Shown one piece after another: positions 13,301 through 25,300 of a DNA stretch of 64,000 nt. The stretch lies in the NCBI GenBank assembly GCA_002633005.1, contig NMRA01000388.1, positions 248,001-312,000 on the forward strand, read 5' to 3'. Source of the DNA: Phoronis australis. Lineage: Eukaryota > Phoronida > Phoronidae. Numbering within the stretch: the stretch's first letter is position 1; every line of letters begins with the position of its first letter. The translations under genes were made by a program, and so were the position numbers. Below the pieces are notes generated by a model that was not told where the DNA came from, ran no database searches, and saw only the letters and a program-made list of their open reading frames with translations.

Positions 13301-16300
13301 CGTCATACGATCCCGAAGGGTTGGGACCAACTTCACACTTGATCTCTGTATTAGTCAAACTGGTTTGCTTACAGGGAGATGAGTTGATGGTGACCTCGAC
13401 AGTAGAGCCAAAATCATTTCCTGCCAAAGTGATCTCCTGTCCTCCCTCTCCAGAGGTTGGGCTAACGCTGGTCAACGTGGGGGTCTCGCCGTCGCTGTAC
13501 TCAAAATTCTTAGTTTCAAAATTTTTATTCGACGATCGAACAATGAGATTGGCCACACCTGCAGTGCCAGGTGGTGCACGACACTGTATTGAAGAGAAGC
13601 TAAACTGCGTGATCGGGCAATCTTTGTTGCCAATGGTGACGGATGTGGAGCCAGTACGGAAGCCATTACCTTTTATCAAGACCAGTGTTCCACCAGCAGT
13701 GCTGCCATTGACTGGTGTAACACTGTCCACCACTCTTTTGCTATAGACATAGAAGTTTGAGTTAGACTTGCCCTTGCCGGCGATGTGCACTTTCACATAG
13801 TTGTTGCCATGTTCCAGGTTAGAAGAGCTACACTGGATCAGAGTATCGGAGATGCTGGTGACGTTGCATGACACCTCATCCAAGAGAACCGTAGCTTTGG
13901 CAGGGTCTGTACCAAAATTACTGCCACTAATGTTAAGCATGAGAGGGCCAGTTGACCTGTCCGGTGAGATGGCAGACACAGTTGGTGTGCTGGTAGATTT
14001 GAAGGAAAAGTCACAAGATGGATCACAGGGGAAGGCCTTGCCACCAGCACTCAGTTGGACCGTGCCGTCGGTGTCACTTAGTTTATACGGCACCTTTGTT
14101 TTACACACCGTCTGTGTGTAGGTTGTAGACACTAGTTCACACTGGGATGGTGCTGGGAACAACGGCTGGACGTCTGTAATTAATCAGAAAGAAAGACCAT
14201 GANNNNNNNNNNNNNNNNNNNNNNNNNNNNNNNNNNNNNNNNNNNNNNNNNNNNNNNNNNNNNNNNNNNNNNNNNNNNNNNNNNNNNNNNNNNNNNNNNN
14301 NNNNNNNNNNNNNNNNNNNNNNNNNNNNNNNNNNNNNNNNNNNNNNNNNNNNNNNNNNNNNNNNNNNNNNNNNNNNNNNNNNNNNNNNNNNNNNNNNNNN
14401 NNNNNNNNNNNNNNNNNNNNNNNNNNNNNNNNNNNNNNNNNNNNNNNNNNNNNNNNNNNNNNNNNNNNNNNNNNNNNNNNNNNNNNNNNNNNNNNNNNNN
14501 NNNNNNNNNNNNNNNNNNNNNNNNNNNNNNNNNNNNNNNNNNNNNNNNNNNNNNNNNNNNNNNNNNNNNNNNNNNNNNNNNNNNNNNNNNNNNNNNNNNN
14601 NNNNNNNNNNNNNNNNNNNNNNNNNNNNNNNNNNNNNNNNNNNNNNNNNNNNNNNNNNNNNNNNNNNNNNNNNNNNNNNNNNNNNNNNNNNNNNNNNNNN
14701 NNNNNNNNNNNNNNNNNNNNNNNNNNNNNNNNNTCATATCACCTTTACGTCAGAAAATCTTAATGTATAGCAATTTTTAAAGACATACCTCGCAAGATTT
14801 TCCAGAAGCAGTGTTCTCAACAACAACGAAAGTTCGGAAGCCGCTGGCAGATGGCGTTCTCTTTTCCGTCGTGCAAATGATTTTTTTATCGGTAGCAGAA
14901 GATACAATACATGGAGATCCTCCAATGTCGATGACATTGTTTGCTTTAGTTAAACTAAAAATAAACAGAAAATACAACATATGATGGCAGAGCAGTTGCC
15001 ACACTTACAGAATCGTTCTTTCAGCCATTTTGGAAATAATTTATTTGCAGCACTACTCTACACAACTGTCATGCCCGTAAATGCTAATATTCTGACCTAC
15101 TTTGTACAAGCACCATGAGTGGATTGAAGCCACAAGAAGGAGCAAAAGTTACACTGATCGTATGGGTGTAGAGGGTAAACAAAGAATCACGTGCCACGTT
15201 AATCCTGCCTTATACCTGAACCCTGATCCCGTGATGGTGACCACTGTTCCACCAGCTGTGCCTCCCATGGAAGGTTCCACTTTAGTCACCACGGGGGTGA
15301 CACTGGAAGTGTACTTGTACTTGGTTGAACTAGTCACTGATTTGCCGTCAACAGTGATGACAACGTCACAGTCTACAGTGCTGGTGCCATCTGAGCAAGA
15401 GATCAACAAATTAATTCTGTTCATGATTTTGGCAACGTGAAGAGACATTAAGGTTGCAACAACAGTATTAAATTTTTATGGATTAATTATAAAAGTTTAA
15501 ATTAAAAGAAAGAATTTCGCACAAAGAATAAATCCAAATGGAAAAGAGAAAGTTGGAAGAACATTGGAAAAAAGAACTGTTCAATACCTGGATTTGCTAA
15601 ATAAATCTGATTTTAGTATTGAGGCAAAATTCAGAAGTTTTTTTTCTTCCCAACTGATATACAAGTCATACAAAATGACATAAAACTGATGTAGTCTGTT
15701 TTCTTTATAGTCATGGAGAAACAGGCCTTCTTGAGCTAAACGAAGATTTAATTTCAGTCATTTTTGTATAATCATCACCGAGGGGCACAGCCCAAGTAGG
15801 ATTCGTCCGAACAAGTTCTCTCATGATCTTAAATAACACATTTCAGCTAATATGTAATTTAATTGTAAATTGCTTATTAAAGAACATTATAAGTGCCAAA
15901 TAGCTGATTTTCGAAATAGTCATGCCATATTGAAATTCAGTATACTGCCAGATGAGGATCAGGTCTTTGGTGCATCCATGTTCAACACCACCTACAGTAA
16001 TGTTCTCGATGCGCATGGCAGGTTTTAACCTACTGGTATGAACAGCGTTTGAACAGTCACTTTTTCTGCTATCAAAATGCCAGCAAACTTCCAATGGCAT
16101 GCAGAAAAAGGCAAACCTTTTGAAAATTCCATGGATGAAGAACATCATGTTCCATAAATTTCCCACTAGGATGAATAGTCAGCCAGTGGCTACGCTTATA
16201 AAGCAGGTGAATTTGGAGCACAGCCGATGCAATCAGAAAGTATATAGTTCAGCTCCGATACTTTAAAAGGACAAAAATCCGGCACACTTTCGCTAGAGTA

Positions 16301-19300
16301 TGAATTTCTAGTGTCCACTGAATCCTAGTTGGATCAATCAGAAGTAGTTGCTTTTACAGTTCATTACTCTAGAGAGCACCAACATGAAAAGTCTGCTATT
16401 CAAGGAACTGCTTCAAGGCTAAAGATACAGCCACAGGCATTGCACAGCCTTCTATTTGGACAGCAGCAATATACACTCAGAATTAGAAACTGCTAACGAA
16501 TAAAAAAATTGACCATCAAATCTTTAAGAACAGTGTCTCACACCACGTAATAGTACTCACTTGAAGCAGCAGTCAGACACTTGATTTGAGATGGTGTCAC
16601 AGCCATAATCTTGCACTCTTCTTCACAGATGGTAACATTTGTCTGATTCACCACAAAACCAGATCCAGCGATGGTTAAAGTGTTCCCACCACACTGACTT
16701 CCTGTAATGAGCAAGAAAAGAACGCTTGTCAAGAAAATTACAACCAGGGACAGAAATGAAACTCTTTTTGTAGTCACTGTGTTTTTAATGTATTTCACTA
16801 ATTGTCAGTTATTAAACAAATTTATCTCAAACTCTCCCTCACCAAGTTACAAATACAGAACAAGATTCTTTGATTGTAAGGTATCATCACTCAAATGAGA
16901 ATATTTCATTATAAAAGACCTTTTATGTATTCGTGTCTTTCAGCATTCATTTTAAAAAAAGTGAAGCCCAGGGCAATTCAACTGAAACTCAAAAAATTAA
17001 TTGAAATCCTATTAATAATCAATATCCTATCCTGCTTATTTCAAAGGAACAATGTGATGACATAGCATAATTTCGGAATAAATGTTGACTACAGTTGCAC
17101 AACTTTGATAAAATATGTTTTATGCTTTCACATTAACATGAAATTGAAACTGGCATCATTAAGTCATGTACTAAGTACTTGACACTCAAACTTGCAAAGA
17201 CCCCAGTTCCATTGTTACTACGCAGGGAAGTTTTACCTGTTAGCTTAAATCCAGCCGTGTCTGATTATCATTTGAAAGCAAATGGTCATTTTGCATACAT
17301 ATAGCTATAAACCAGAGCACTGACTTCCCTTGTTTATGCAATGTAAATCTGACTCGTAACAAGGTTGATGATCTACAACTTTGAGCATAGGTGTTGTGGA
17401 AAGGAAAGCTTCTACCAAAGCAGAGCAAAGTAAAAAAAGTAAAAACAGTTTTTTGGGCCAATTACTTAACACCCCAATCGGTAATTTTAGAGGACATTCA
17501 CGTGAAATTGTCTTGAGTTCAGCTTACGGGGTTAGGATGAAAAAAACAAACTAAGTAACATAAAGTACCTGTGTTGGGTGTGATGGATGAAGCAGTGAGA
17601 ACATAACTGAACTGTACAGGTGAGGAGGCCTTCGCATAACCCTTGTTGTCAACGTACACCTGGACGTCATACGATCCCGAAGGGTTGGGACCAACTTTAC
17701 ACTTGATCTCTGTATTAGTCAAACTGGTTTGCTTACAGGGAGATGAGTTGATGGTGACCTCGACAGTAGAGCCAAAATCATTTCCTGCCAAAGTGATCTC
17801 CTGTCCTCCCTCTCCAGAGGTTGGGCTAACGCTGGTCAACGTGGGGGTCTCGCCGTCGCTGTACTCAAAATTCTTAGTTTCAAAATTTTTATTCGACGAT
17901 CGAACAATGAGATTGGCCACACCTGCAGTGCCAGGTGGTGCACGACACTGTATTGAAGAGAAGCTAAACTGTGTGATCGGGCAATCTTTGTTGCCAATGG
18001 TGACGGATGTGGAGCCAGTACGGAAGCCATTACCTTTTATCAAGACCAGTGTTCCACCAGCAGTGCTGCCATTGACTGGTGTAACACTGTCCACCACTCT
18101 TTTGCTATAGACATAGAAGTTTGAGTTAGACTTGCCCTTGCCGGCGATGTGCACTTTCACATAGTTGTTGCCATGTTCCAGGTTAGAAGAGCTACACTGG
18201 ATCAGAGTATCGGAGATGCTGGTGACGTTGCATGACACCTCATCCAAGAGAACCGTAGCTTTGGCAGGGTCTGTACCAAAATTACTGCCACTAATGTTAA
18301 GCATGAGAGGGCCAGTTGACCTGTCCGGTGAGATGGCAGACACAGTTGGTGTGCTGGTAGATTTGAAGGAAAAGTCACAAGATGGATCACAGGGGAAGGC
18401 CTTGCCACCAGCACTCAGTTGGACCGTGCCGTCGGTGTCACTTAGTTTATACGGCACCTTTGTTTTACACACCGTCTGTGTGTAGGTTGTAGACACTAGT
18501 TCACACTGGGATGGTGCTGGGAACAACGGCTGGACGTCTGTAATTAATCAGAAAGAAAGACCATGATATCGGTAGCAAGGAACATACAGCAACTCATACC
18601 ACACCTTCAACTATATATTTTAAAATTATCATCAGAAATCTATCGGTACAATATTGCCTGAAAAACAGAATTTGTACTTAGTAATTGTCTCACAGAAGGA
18701 ACAATTAAAACAGTTACAGTCAGTCAATTGGCACAGACAATGTACGGTATTCGCAACAGTGTACGGTAATATCTCATGTATTTTGGACAAAATATCAAAA
18801 TAGAACTCCAGTCCTTTTTTTCATTTTTCAAAGTCAACATTAAATTAATGTGAATAAACACAGCCATGCAGTTTCTTGAAACATTGGTTGATGGAAGCTA
18901 TGGTATAGAATTAAGCTTTTTATTTTTCATGAAACACTTGAAAAAATCAATCACACTGCTTCCTATACTGGTTGTTACGGCAACTAAGCCTTTGAAAATG
19001 ACATTGTAGGTAAATATGGAAGAGTTATAATCATTGAATAACTGAACTGTGCAGACACGTACACAATAAAGATGGATTTTGAGAACAACCTTACATAAGC
19101 AATACCAGCAAGTTTAACATGCACTACATGGAGATTCAAAGTTTTGGCAGCTGTAAGGAACATTCAGCCCAACAGTGAAGTGAAATCCTATTTATGCGTG
19201 GAGCTACTGCGTCCTACCTGCATAAGTAAGTCCGTGTCCAGAGATTGTGACTGAGGTGCCACCATTCAAGGAGCCTGTTGCTGGAGAGACACCACTGATG

Positions 19301-22300
19301 TGGGGTAGCAGAGTAAGGCTAGCATCAGATGTGGCATAGCCAGTGTTGCCCACTCTTAGAGAGAGCGTCTAGAAATGATAGGAGGTGAACAGAATTAGAG
19401 TTGATTAAACCATGGCAGAAATCTTACAGGAAGAGTGTCTGAAAATAATGGAAAGTGGTCAGAATTAGTCAGCAGTGCTATTTCTAAGAGAGTCAAATGG
19501 TTGAAATGAGCAGAAATTCCCCGTTTACAAACTGCCTAATGCACAAGTGCTTCCATAAGCACTTTCATTTCATATCAAAAACATATCATCATGTGAAGAA
19601 TAAGTGTCAGTTTTGTTACCACTTCATTGGCAGTTTGAGTTAATCCAGATTTAGTGGTATTCTCGCAAGCACTTGACTGTGTAACCAAGCAGTTTAACAT
19701 TTCAAAGGCGCTAGCTGCAAAGGGGTCACTTTCGCCAATAGTTAGCTCTGATCCTCGGCATCAATTTAAGGTTATGTAGGGCTGATAAATGGCCAGTGGG
19801 ATTCGTATGAAACTTTTAGGTAATATGCTTCATGCAATGGGCTTCAAAAATGATAACAAAGCCGCCCTGTTTCCAGCTATTACTAAGACTAGCAAGGTCT
19901 AAAGGAAAATGGACATAAACTCTTCCAACATCATGTGAGGGGAAAAAATGTTCAGGTTCCTCTTACAGTACTATAATGGAGACATAATATATATTTTGCT
20001 TGAAGCTATTGAAGGTAAAATATCAACATTCACTCTCGTATTTGCTCAGTTTCTGCTTCATATCGAATGAGTCACAGTTCCACGGTGGAAAAATCCTGTT
20101 ACTTTTTCCTCAAAATCCAAACGGAATTACCACGAAAGGGTCATTATAATAACAATAAATGTTCAGAATTAAGGTTATTCCCTTCTGAGTGTTCTAATAA
20201 TGACATATGAACACAATGGCGCTGGTAAAGTAAGAGTACTCACGCCTTCACTGAATGCCTTTATGGCCGCACTTGTGTCCAGTTTGCACTTAATCTCACT
20301 ACTGCCACTAGATGTCACTGTGCAGGAAGTGTCACCAAATTTAACCTCATTCTGGCAGTTCTTGGAGGCGAAGCCTTTTCCTTTGATTACAATCTCATCC
20401 TCGCTCGTGGCTAAACAGAATACACTTATTGGTAATGCATTGGAAACACGTCGACATGACGACCAGCCATTTGGGAATGTCTATATGACTGCACTCTATC
20501 TGTGACTTGAGGACAACCCACTTATTATCTACTGAAACCTTCACGACGCACTCATGTAAACAAATGGTCCCAAATACTGTGCTTAGTACATATTACATGT
20601 TGAAAGGCAGTTAAAGTACACCACCCCTCGTTAGCAGAGTTTGTGGACTTTTATCATTGCCAACACAAGTAGAAATAATTGCAGGCCAGGAACTATCAAC
20701 TTCACATTTCTCCACCTTTTAAGAGAAAACAATTGCCAAGGGCTCTCATTTCGACAGTAGGAATGTAAACGACATTGCTGAAACTGCTGAAGGTTTTTAC
20801 TTTCAGCATCCATAATAAATACTAACCTTTGTTATGTAATCGCTTGATGGTGATTTCGCCTGTTATCAATAACAAGCAATGCAGTGACAAAATGGGGCTC
20901 ATATACATTGAAATTAGTAATCTGATACGGGGGTAACTAAATATTAATGAGATAAAACCAAAGGTAAGAGAGTCATTTATATTTTAAAACAATGCTATTT
21001 CCATGGGAACGTCCATGTTCCAGATTTTCCTGGCTTTATGGGGAACCATAACATTTTTTGTTTTATCCATTGCAAATAAGTTCCTTGAGCTCACTAACCA
21101 TTTGTTCGAGAGACGCTGGAGACAGAAGGAGTCTTGCACATCCAGTAAGCAAAGTTGAACTTGGACGAATCGGTTCCTGTGGGTTTAGATGAAGAGCATC
21201 CAGACACCTTGTACGAGCCACCGGGACAGCCACTGTTGTCAGCACTGGCGCTACCTATTGGACACAGAACAAGTTAAGGTTATGGAGGAGCTTATCGACA
21301 AGTCTGTGGTTTAAGTTAAATAATATCTACACTTGGTAAAAAATTATACATTTTTGAGAGTGGAAAGTTTGTAGTCTGATTTTTAGTTTATAACAATTTG
21401 TCATTAATTGTGTTTTGCAAGACATGTATTCTTCGTGAAATTTAGAAAAATAAAAGGTACATTCATTGCTAAGAACAGGATGAACAACATGCCCAAATTT
21501 CATTTGAAATTATAATGAATGTCCAAAATGGAATACCAAAAATACATTAACTTATCATTTTATTTTGATTCGTTTAATACAACTTATAAACTTATCAAAG
21601 CTTTATATTTGATAGCACGTCATGCAGGTAAAAGTAGAACCTTTTAAAGCAAATCTTAACGGCATTTTGGAGAACAGTGCTCAAAGCATAGTGTGCAAAA
21701 CATACACACCACTCCGATCAACCATATCTGAGATCGGATGTTCCCAAGCTAGCTGAATTTGGACACTTTTCTAGGCTCATAGTACAACCTTAATAAGCAT
21801 ATGCCTTGCCCTATTTCTTTACTCACTTACTCATTGGTTTTTAATGCATTGAAATCATATAAGTTTACCACGACCAGTAGAACTTACGCTACAGAACTTA
21901 AGGTACCGAGCCTGGACCTACCGTAACACATAGTTGATATTCATTAAAGACAGTCTGGCACTGGACTGCTGAATGAACTTACCGCCTTTGTTGTACTCGG
22001 CTTCATGGTTGTCGACTTTCATGGTAACTGGCGCCGCAAAATCTGTTCTCGCCTCCACTGTAATGACTCCTCGCATGATGATGACAGCGCTACCCGTCGC
22101 AACATCCCCGCTCCAGTAATAGTACGTTCCGGTGCTCAGGAACTGATGCTTGAATGAGCCTGTGTGGCAATGAACTTTGAAATAGGTCTTTCTTGTAACT
22201 TAAAGGTGATAGCTTTGGTGTGTCATGGCAGTCTGATGATGGAACTCAGTTAATGTTTCACTGATTTTGCACACAATAGACTTCATTCACACAGTCGCCA

Positions 22301-25300
22301 TTTTGAAAATGGGGCTCTTTTTAGGTTTAAATAAAAATGCATTTGAGACATAAATATAGGAAAGAACAGGAAAAATTCACATTGTGCACTAAATTATGAT
22401 TAAGCCAGGAATGCATTAAACTTAGAAAGAGGCTCTTTGTAATGTGGCAACTGCGTGAATAAGGCGTACGTATTTGACGCCAACAGGAGCTGCTTCATTT
22501 TATTGTCAATTAAATTTTTATAAGACTTTAACAAGATTCTGTTTTATCCTCAGCGAGGTTTGTCCAGGATTGCGGTCCACAGACTCAAGACGATCGCCAA
22601 AATTTCTGGTAAATGTAATCACATGCTTTCCTTGTAAGGCATGAAACCACCATGCGTAGACCTGCGCTTTCACAATGTCTGTGTGTCTATAGAATGCAGA
22701 TGTCACAAAGCAAAACTTGATAAGTTGAAGAGAGGGCGTCAGCATCCAAAAAATAGAAAAATGTCAATTTGGGCATTTTGGAGAAGAGTTACGAGTGGGC
22801 ATACTGTGAGTAAATTCATCACTTTGATGGAAAATTCTGGTGATATCAGCTTGCTCAGTCAAGTCTAGAACATAATAGCGCTGCCCTATAAATGGTCTAA
22901 ACAACCCACCTTTGGCACTTCTTTCACTCTTAAAACCAGAACCGTCGTACTCCGAGGCAGCAGCTGTGGAGGTTTGTTCAACAGCATATTTTAAGCCAGT
23001 CACAAAATCTTGTACAGCCCACGTCCACTCCACATAATCGCCAACTTGGATTGTCAGACGAGGCTGGCTCCACGCGTACCCAATGCCATAATCTAACAAC
23101 AGGAAGTAAAAGCTATTGCCGAATTTACATTTGATTATGTCCTTGCTGTCCCCATATTGTTGAGGAAAAGCACAATATTCTTTTCAATATTTAGACAGAG
23201 GGTTGCATCTAATCGGCCCAATAATTTTGAGAGGTCTGAGTTCCTGTGCTTGCAAGGCAGATGTCATGCCTTTGGCCCAGGAACAATTTCTTTTAAAACT
23301 TCCTCTTTTTTTGTACATTCTTATGGAACATGGTGTGAAAAAAGAATTGTTAGAACCTTTTACTTCCATAACATCTGTCTCAAAATAATCCTTATCCTCA
23401 TAGGATTCTATTTTACAGGAAATGCATACAAGCGCCATCTTGGAATTCTCAATTCTACTGTAGGGCTGACTAATTGCAATAAACTTCATTTTTGTATCAT
23501 GGTAAGAAATATCATGCGACCAATTTTATGAGAGTAAAACTGCTAGTTCGATGATCATTTTTCAACCAGCTAAGCAATGCAGTTTTAAGACATCGATGTC
23601 CAGTTGGTGTGAAATTAGTGAAAATGTATGGGTTCAAGTGCATGACCCAAACACACACCGGGTATTACTTCTGAAATTTTTCTTGTACCTGCTAACTGGG
23701 CAGAAGGGTTTTTGCACAGAAATCTGTGGTAGGTACGTTGTGTAATTCAACATAACGTACCATTCTCCTGGAGTGTAAAAATCAAGAAATTTCCACTATC
23801 TCGATTTAATCTAGAATCACGCTCGATTAAACTTGTCAAGCACACCTTTTGTGTTAGTACACAATACTGTGGTTAAGCTGGTCAGAGCTTACAGTCATAC
23901 AAAGGAATCAACAGGTGAAAGTTAAGTCTAACTTCTCTGAAAGTCAACCGTTTTTCTCCATTCAAGTTTTTGGAGAAAAGAATTCATACAAAACACACGG
24001 CATTTGTTGAAAGCCGTTTGCAAATAGTATAAATTTTTTTTAAATATTGGTTATCGTCAGGCGCGTTGTTCACAACATAATTGATGGAATACGTGAGCTT
24101 ATCAGATGTCAAGCTGATAAGGACACGGCTGTATCTCAACTGGCCGACCAGTCAATCGGGATACTCATTCCACTGTGCGGGTGTGCAACGATTTTTACCT
24201 GGATCAATGCCTAGATGGGTAACACTATGCACTTTGAAACCGGACCCTGTGCTGCAGACTGTCTGATTGTCCGTCAGTGACTGGACACTGCACGGTGTTT
24301 TCCCCACCATCACACTGACCAGAGACTCATTGGTACCAAAACCTTCCCCTGTCAAGGTCAGCAGGGTGCCACCCTCGTTGGATCCTTCCAGGGGAGTAAC
24401 ATCGGTAACTGTCAGCTTATAGCAAAGCTGGCTGATGGAGTTGGTGCTGAAGAATCAAATTTTAAGGTTCATTTTCACAACTGTGGCATTTTCATTAGCT
24501 TCACGTTGTATTTGTTCAAGCCTAAATGCTGATGGCGTCAGTTGGGCACTTGTCCGGCACTGCTACCATGCTGATCATTCATACAGCAAAATTACTTTTA
24601 CTTTCAAGATTGTTATTCAAATGAGAGCAAAGCATTACCACTCTAGATTTGACTCAAACATTGAAAAGCTGGGTGGGTGGGATATAACATTTTTTCTTGT
24701 CTGTCTTATCTCAGAGATAGCAGTTTTTATTCATTTGAAAACCAGCGGTCAATCATACAATGCAATTCAACCTCAACATAACAGGGAAGTTGAGTCCAGT
24801 ACATGACTTATTAGTGCTTTTAGAAAACCAAGTTATGTAAGCTGAAAATTCAACTTTAATAAAACATCAAATCAGTGATCTGCATTTAAAATTTTTCAAT
24901 CCTAAATTTTGCTTAAGTTATTAGCAATCTATCACCACTTCTTACGTCAAGTCGCCGTCGCCTTTTCCATCAACAAAGACTTTGACGTCACAGCAGCCTA
25001 CAGAGTTTGGTGGTATAGTAGCGATCACAGTTGAATCGGAGACCGATGATGGAACAACCGTCTTCTTACATATACGCACACTGGTTGTTGACAAGGAGGA
25101 GCCCAGTCCTGAACCGGTGATATTGATGGTGCCCCCTCCTGGTGAGTAGAAGAACTAACATAATCAGTCAACACAACAACAACCAGCTAAAGGAAAACCT
25201 CCAAGTTTTTTTGTAACCTTGATTAATAATTTGTAAATTGTAGAAGTCATGGTAAACATTTTGATCCAAATCAGGCTGACTTTAATCAGAAATAAATCAA

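Larger units (their letters stand above)
10990..14202. repeat. left copy of the duplicated TIG-exon block
   Basis: Partner of 14734-18566; ends at the last base before the gap. Exonic differences are about ten substitutions over 1,451 coding bases, three of them changing a residue. Intronic differences are more frequent, as expected for alleles in a highly heterozygous animal. Confidence 0.95.
14734..18566. repeat. right copy of the duplicated TIG-exon block
   Basis: Matches 10990-14202 base for base over long stretches, from the first base after the gap (tcatatcacctttacgtcag) to gaaagaaagaccatga. Introns differ by scattered substitutions and small indels, and this copy has about 600 extra bases at 15847-16447. 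Four exons are carried. Most likely the second haplotype of the same locus. Confidence 0.95.

Noticed and set aside
13279-13746. 155-codon plus-strand frame (and its twin at 17643-18110)
   Set aside because: Antisense shadow of exon 35/35'; the minus-strand frame carries the TIG motifs and splice sites.
14180-14780. Long open frames across 14203-14733
   Set aside because: They consist of N; no information.
15843-16166. 107-codon frame in the copy-specific 601-base block as a transposase
   Set aside because: No catalytic motif or similarity that I could recognise; left as unidentified.
23157-23531. 124-codon plus-strand open frame in the intron after exon 29
   Set aside because: No recognisable motif and an equally open frame on the other strand; no sign of coding constraint.
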